A DNA stretch of 64,000 nt, taken from the NCBI GenBank assembly GCA_030272155.1, contig CP126199.1, forward strand, positions 1,426,001 through 1,490,000, read 5' to 3'. Under the pieces are notes generated by a model. That model did no database searches. It had not been told where the DNA came from and saw only the letters and a list, made by a program, of their open reading frames with translations. This document shows positions 59,494 through 64,000 of this stretch, one piece after another (position 1 is the stretch's first letter; each line of letters opens with the position of its first letter). The position numbers and the translations under genes were made by a program. The stretch is from Tetradesmus obliquus (lineage: Eukaryota; Chlorophyta; Chlorophyceae; Sphaeropleales; Scenedesmaceae).

Positions 59494-60579
59494 GGTTGCC
59501 CGGACTGTACAGGTGTTGGCACGGTAGTCAAGCAAACAGGCTGCCTTGCGAAGTACTGTAAAGTACGCACGACAAACACATGCCGCACAGATAAAGAGCT
59601 TTATTCATATACATGGTGTTTACCGAACATCAGAATGACAATCCTGAAAGGTTGAGTCACCTTTATGTCAACCCCGGCAGCTGAACGTAATTTCCCGTGT
59701 GCTTGACCAGGATGATGGAGAGCGCCCAATTAGCACACAGCGCAAGCTGGCAGGCGCGTACGCATGTAACCTTTTTTTATTGAATAGTTATTGTCTTATG
59801 AAGCCCCACTCAGGCGCAGCTACAAGTGCGCCTGTACTGATAGATGGGCGCGAGCGGCAGCGTCAGCTCGATTCCCACGGACCACCGATGACGTTGGCTT
59901 CTAATGAAGGCCAGGAGATGCACACCATGACGCCGAAATCAACACATGCAGCTGTTAACAGCATTAATAAGCCCGCTACATGTCCTGTACTGCATGTACA
60001 TGCACTCTGCTGCAGTAAAGGACTGTAGCAGTACTTGCGCTGCTGGTGCGTGTTCTGTGGCATGTGCATATGGCCTGCTGTCGTTGGTGCCCCTTCAATC
60101 GACGTTATACAGCCAATCCAGCAGGTAAGCTACAGCGAAGCAGTTGCAATACAAACCATGACCATCCAGCCATTCAGAGCAGCGAGTCAGTGCAAGTCTG
60201 CCAGACAAGCATTGTGCGTGTTGCCACAAGAGTGTTCAGATCTTTGCAGCTGCTTCTGCAGCAGCTGCCCTACTACCTACAAGCCACATGACGACACACA
60301 CTCAGCCAAACAGCAGTGACCTATCCGCAAATATCTATTCAGCAGCACAGCAATGAGCACTGCCTGGAGTGCTTGCTACTGCTGCTCGCCACTGCTCCAC
60401 ACTGCCTATACACATCTGTCTTGCCCAGAAAACCTAACCCCCACAGTACACCTACACCCACAATACCCCGCAGTCAAACTGCACGCTAACACCAGGGCAA
60501 TGGCACCCACACTGCTGCCACTTACATCAAAAACCTGACAATGCAGCATGCTGCGCAGCTGCTTGCTGACCTGCTACGC
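59494..60579. other. Intergenic, 1.1 kb, including VPS53 3' UTR
   Basis: This stretch holds the promoter of the Cys-rich gene and, next to 60580, the VPS53 3' UTR with a TGTAA on the minus strand (60526-60522), 54 bases past the stop: a plausible polyadenylation signal. No further gene is seen. Confidence 0.5.
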
Positions 60580-63500
60580 TCACGAGGCATCTGCCCCTCC
60601 ACCCCCACCACCCCCAAGCTTGCCCGGCAGAATGCCCGCCATCTTTGCAAGACCCTCCCGCGTGCGCGCTGCTGTCTGCTGCATGTTGAAGTTCAAACCG
60701 CCAGGCTTGAACAGTGCCGGCTTGCCGCCGCTGCCGCTGCCCACACCACCCCCGCCACCTCCAGCCGCATGCGGCGAGCCGCCATCCCTATCACGCATGC
60801 TCATACTGCTTGCAAGCTCCCGGGTAAAAGTGTTAACGCTGAGCTTCAGTGCACTCAAGTTGGCACCTGGGCCCCCAAAGCTCCCCCCCCCACCTCCTAT
60901 ACCAGAAGCGGATCCTGAGCCCGACCCAAATGCAGCTGGAGCTGAGATCGCAGCTGCACCCAGCCCCCGGCCGTCTCTCTCTGCTGCGCTGCTGCTGTAG
61001 TAGCTGCTGCTGCTACTGTTGCCGGTGCTAGCTGCAAACGCTGCTGCTGCAGGGGACGGGCTGTGTGATGCCATGCCGTCTGCTGCAGTGCCGCCTGTTT
61101 TGCGCATGAACTGTGCGATGAGCTCCCCTTGCAGCTTCTTGGTGAAACCCTGGTAGTGTGAAAGCAGCAGCCAAGGGAGGCAGCACCACATGTCGTTTGA
61201 GGGCACGCCATTGCCCAGCGCACAGCAGCAGCGCCACCACATATGCCTTGCAGAGGTATCAAACTGCAGTCCTGATCGAATGCTTACACGCGCGTCCTGT
61301 TGTGCCTGCGTTTTATGCACTCTGCATGCGCTGCAGGCCCTCCACACATGCACACAACATGCCTTGCAGCCATCAGCAACCCGGCGCTGACCCACCTTGA
61401 GCTCGCACACACGCGCCAGGTCATTTGCTGTCTTGGCGGTTGCTGGCATCAGCAGGATGAATGTGTCAACCAGGTTCTCAGGCTTGGCCTGCAGGCAAGG
61501 TGGCGGCGATGATGCCACAGCAGCAACATCAGATGCAGGACAGCAGCACCTGTTCAGCAAGCAAGCCAGGTTGGTATCATGAGGACCAGGCTGCATTGCA
61601 GGCGCAGAAGGCTCTGGGAAACAGCCTGCCAGGGCCCATGCAAGGCAGAAAGCTGCTCTGTACCATTTACCCGAACATTAAACAGAAGCCCACCTGCATG
61701 ACCTTCACCAGGTTGACCGCGCCCGCCATCTCTCGCTCCACATAATGCGCATACGCCGCGCTGTCAGCCTCATCATCCAGCGGTCGCGCGGCCCGCGGCA
61801 GCTCCAGCAGCAGCCGCCGCACGCTGTCAGCATCAATGGACAGCTGCAGTGTGCCCTTCTCGCTCACCCTGCGAGAGAGCACAAGAGAGTTGATGTGCAG
61901 CGAGGTATGCAGGGCAGCATGATGAGAAGATGGGGTAATAACTTGGTGGAGCACACGTACTTATGCAAACGCGTCACTTGCGGCCGATTGATCATGTCAC
62001 CACACCACCTCGGCTCTCACCCAGCATGCAAGCACCAACTGGACCCCGACGCCGTGCCTAAACCTCCGCTGCCGCTCACTTGCGCAGCTTGTAGATGGTG
62101 TCGATGAAGCGCGGCACAAACATGCGGCCAAACTTGTCGCAGAAGAAGCCAAACTGGCTGGCGTCCAGCACAGCGCCCAGCCGGGGGGCTGCCTCGATGA
62201 TGAGCAGCCGCCGCATGGCGCTTACATAAGGGCTGTCGTCACCGGGTGACTCGATGGCGTCCCAGCGCATGCGCAGCATGTCCTGCAGCGATCCAGAGCG
62301 GCAGTGATGTTAGTGTAACATAGGAGCGGCAGGGAGCAGGCGCCGCATGGAGCTCACGCAGGGGCTGTCGTCACCAGGTGACTCTATTGTGTCCCAGCGC
62401 ATGCGCAGCATGTCCTGTGGGAGGTGGAAGCGGCAGCGTGATACACAGCAAAGACGCTGTGCATTGAAAATTAATTGGTCAAACCAAATTTCTGTTCGGC
62501 CAGCAACAGACGCGGATTGCAAATCAAGCACTCCCAGTGTTGCAATCAGGCAGTCTGCTGCTGTGGCTGCTGTGTGTTGCTGTCTGCTCTGCACAGCTGC
62601 AGCCTCACACCCACCTGCAGGCAGGCGTCCAGGCGCGTGTTGATGCCCAGCACCAGCACGCTCAAGCACTGGCTGGCCACGCCAGTAAAGGCGCTCTCCT
62701 CCTCCCCAAGGTCAGTGGCCTCCACCAGGCTAGGAGCCAGTCCTGGGGCCAGCTCCTTGGCAATGAGACGCCCCAGGCCCTCCGTGGTCTCCCTGCAGTA
62801 TAATGAAAAAGAACGGGTGGAGTAGCAGCAGTGATTTTAGCGGATGGGGAACAGTTTGGTGACCCAGGATCTCAGGGTTACATCATAGGGGTGTTGAAGG
62901 CAGCGTGCGTGCATGCGCGTTGCACTGCAAGCTTGGCGGCCTACGGCATCGCAACAGAGTCAGCAATGCACTCCACAGCACAACACCGTCTTCCCTTTCA
63001 AGCCTTGCTGATCCGCAGCTGCTATCACCTGCAGTGCTCTGCAGTAGCCAGGATGGCCGCCAGCACCTCCTCCTCCTCCTGCGGCAGCCGCACATGCCAG
63101 TCGCTGCCGTGGTAGGGCGGCTGCGCTGAGGTGCCGCCGGTAGCTGTCTTGGGCAGCCGCTTGAGCAGCTCGCCAGCATATGCAGACAGCACGCGCTGGA
63201 CGCGCAGCAGCAGCAGCAGTAGCAGCAGCAGGGATACACAGGACAGGGTCAGGAACACAGCAGCATGATGCTCAACATCAGGCCCGAGACACAGGGGCTT
63301 ATGCTTGATCATGGCGCTTCCACAGCTGCTTACATGCTAAAGGCGGGCCAAAGCAGCACCTCAAACACGTGTTGCGGCGCCCACTGCAACAACAGCTGCT
63401 CTTGCTGTCATCCCACAAGCCGTTCTGAACCCATGCTTTCTTCCTCTCCCTCGGCTTGACAGCAGCCCCTGCGACGCGCTGCCGGTCATTGCACCCAGCT

Positions 63501-63718
63501 GCCTGCTGCTCTCATACGCGCCCCACCTTGAACGCGCCCGCCAGCCGCGCCAGCGTGCGGCCCCTGCTGACTAGCTTTACGCAGCGGTGCAGCGATGCGC
63601 GGATCTTGAGGAACAGCGCGTTAGCGCTGCCCAGCACGTGACTGTCCTCCTGGCCCTCAGGCGGCTTCCAGGCGCGCTCAGCCTCCTCCTTGATGAGCTG
63701 GTCTAGGTGCTTCAGCAG
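60580..63718 (-). CDS. VPS53: GARP complex subunit VPS53, C-terminal half (5' end outside window)
   Basis: Seven exons are visible: 63718-63527, 63195-63029, 62792-62615, 62282-62080, 61868-61694, 61488-61396, 61149-60580 (525 aa in frame). VPS53 is a subunit of the GARP tether that captures endosome-derived vesicles at the trans-Golgi. Family landmarks are LKIRASLHRCVKLVSRGRTL, LSAYAGELLKRLP, ILATAEHCRETTEGL, MRWDAIESPGDDSPYVSAMR, FFCDKFGRMFVPRFI, YVEREMAGAVNLVKVM and LARVCELKGFTKK. After this conserved end there is an unusual Ser/Gly/Ala-rich tail of about 170 residues ending in a Gly run. The exon at 63527-63718 could extend further 5'; the upstream exons lie beyond the window or in 63719-64000. 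Confidence 0.87.
62335..62412 (-). repeat. Duplicate of the start of a VPS53 exon in the preceding intron
   Basis: The first about 78 bases of exon 62282-62080 (DMLRMRWDAIESPGDDSPYV) recur at 62412-62335 with an AG acceptor and an open frame (DMLRMRWDTIESPGDDSPCV). A GTGAGC follows in the position of the true exon's GTAAGC. Confidence 0.85.
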
Positions 63719-63892
63719 CTGCATGTGGTGCGATGTGTTGACGCGCAGAATGCAGGCAGCAAGGGTAGATGCAGTTGGCAAGTGAGTGTGCCAGCATTTG
63801 GCCCTAGGCAGCAACGTGCTATCAAGTTTGGCCAGCAGTGCTGATGCAGAGGCTGCTCCTGCAGGCCATGATGCAGCGCTGCCAGCGCTTGA

Positions 63893-64000
63893 GGTACTGC
63901 TAGCGCTCATGGCACTGCTAGCGCTTACGGCACTGCTAGCGCTTACGGCACTGCTAGCGCTCATGGCATTGCTAGCGCTTACGGCACTGCTAGCGCTTAC
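63893..64000. repeat. 18-bp minisatellite at the right window edge
   Basis: Six units of the type actgctagcgcttacggc run to the window end. On the minus strand an open frame reads them as alternating SASSAV/SASSAM, but an intron of VPS53 is the likelier location. Confidence 0.85.

Noticed and set aside
60541-61000. Plus-strand ORFs rich in Pro over the VPS53 3' exon
   Set aside because: They are antisense to the Gly-rich VPS53 tail (Gly codons read as Pro on the other strand).

Overview
The window is nuclear DNA of a flagellated, photosynthetic green alga, most likely a chlorophycean (Chlamydomonadales/Sphaeropleales type). Four lines of evidence point there. Genes are split by many GT-AG introns. 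The DNA is saturated with CAG/CTG triplets that encode poly-Gln and poly-Ala tracts. One gene is a clear homologue of the chloroplast J-like protein CPP1. Another is a flagellar nexin-dynein regulatory complex subunit (DRC9/DRC10 family). No gene came from a database search: exons were chained by hand from open frames, GT-AG sites, intron phase and family motifs, and in every complete model the summed exons divide by three.

Layout, left to right. 1-1316 (+): 3' end of a low-complexity protein of unknown role. 3036-6259 (+): nuclear-encoded tRNA(Ile)-lysidine synthase (TilS) with Gln-rich inserts. 7555-9789 (+) and 12032-13750 (+): two secreted proteins whose signal peptides sit on 43-base first exons. 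13751-16111: convergent spacer with a 36-base G run and odd composition. 16112-18515 (-): CPP1. 18956-22013 (-): DRC10-like subunit, divergent from 22452-24636 (+), a Gln-rich protein of unknown function. 24970-29822 (-) and 30133-34751 (+): head-to-head paralogues with a beta-helix ectodomain, a Cys-rich GCC2/GCC3-like module and a multi-pass membrane domain. 36842-41889 (-): secreted 5'-nucleotidase-like metallophosphatase whose introns are filled with copies of its own exon edges. 42858-46372, 47014-50561 and 51660-55693 (all -): tandem array of three F-box/LRR genes. 57132-59493 (-): small secreted Cys-rich protein with a 14-base microexon. 60580-63718 and beyond (-): C-terminal half of the GARP subunit VPS53.

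The genes do not form one pathway. They cover tRNA modification (TilS), chloroplast protein/pigment biogenesis (CPP1), flagellar motility (DRC10), endosome-Golgi tethering (VPS53), ubiquitin-ligase substrate recognition (F-box/LRR array) and the cell surface or secretory route (two glycoprotein-like genes, the beta-helix receptor pair, the phosphatase, the Cys-rich protein).

Two things stand out. First, there is recurrent tandem duplication of exon-intron junctions: partial exon plus splice site is copied into the adjacent intron or 3' flank in at least five genes. Second, the inverted pair of beta-helix/GCC/multi-pass proteins has a near-identical middle segment and diverged ectodomains, a pattern suggestive of a receptor family under gene conversion.
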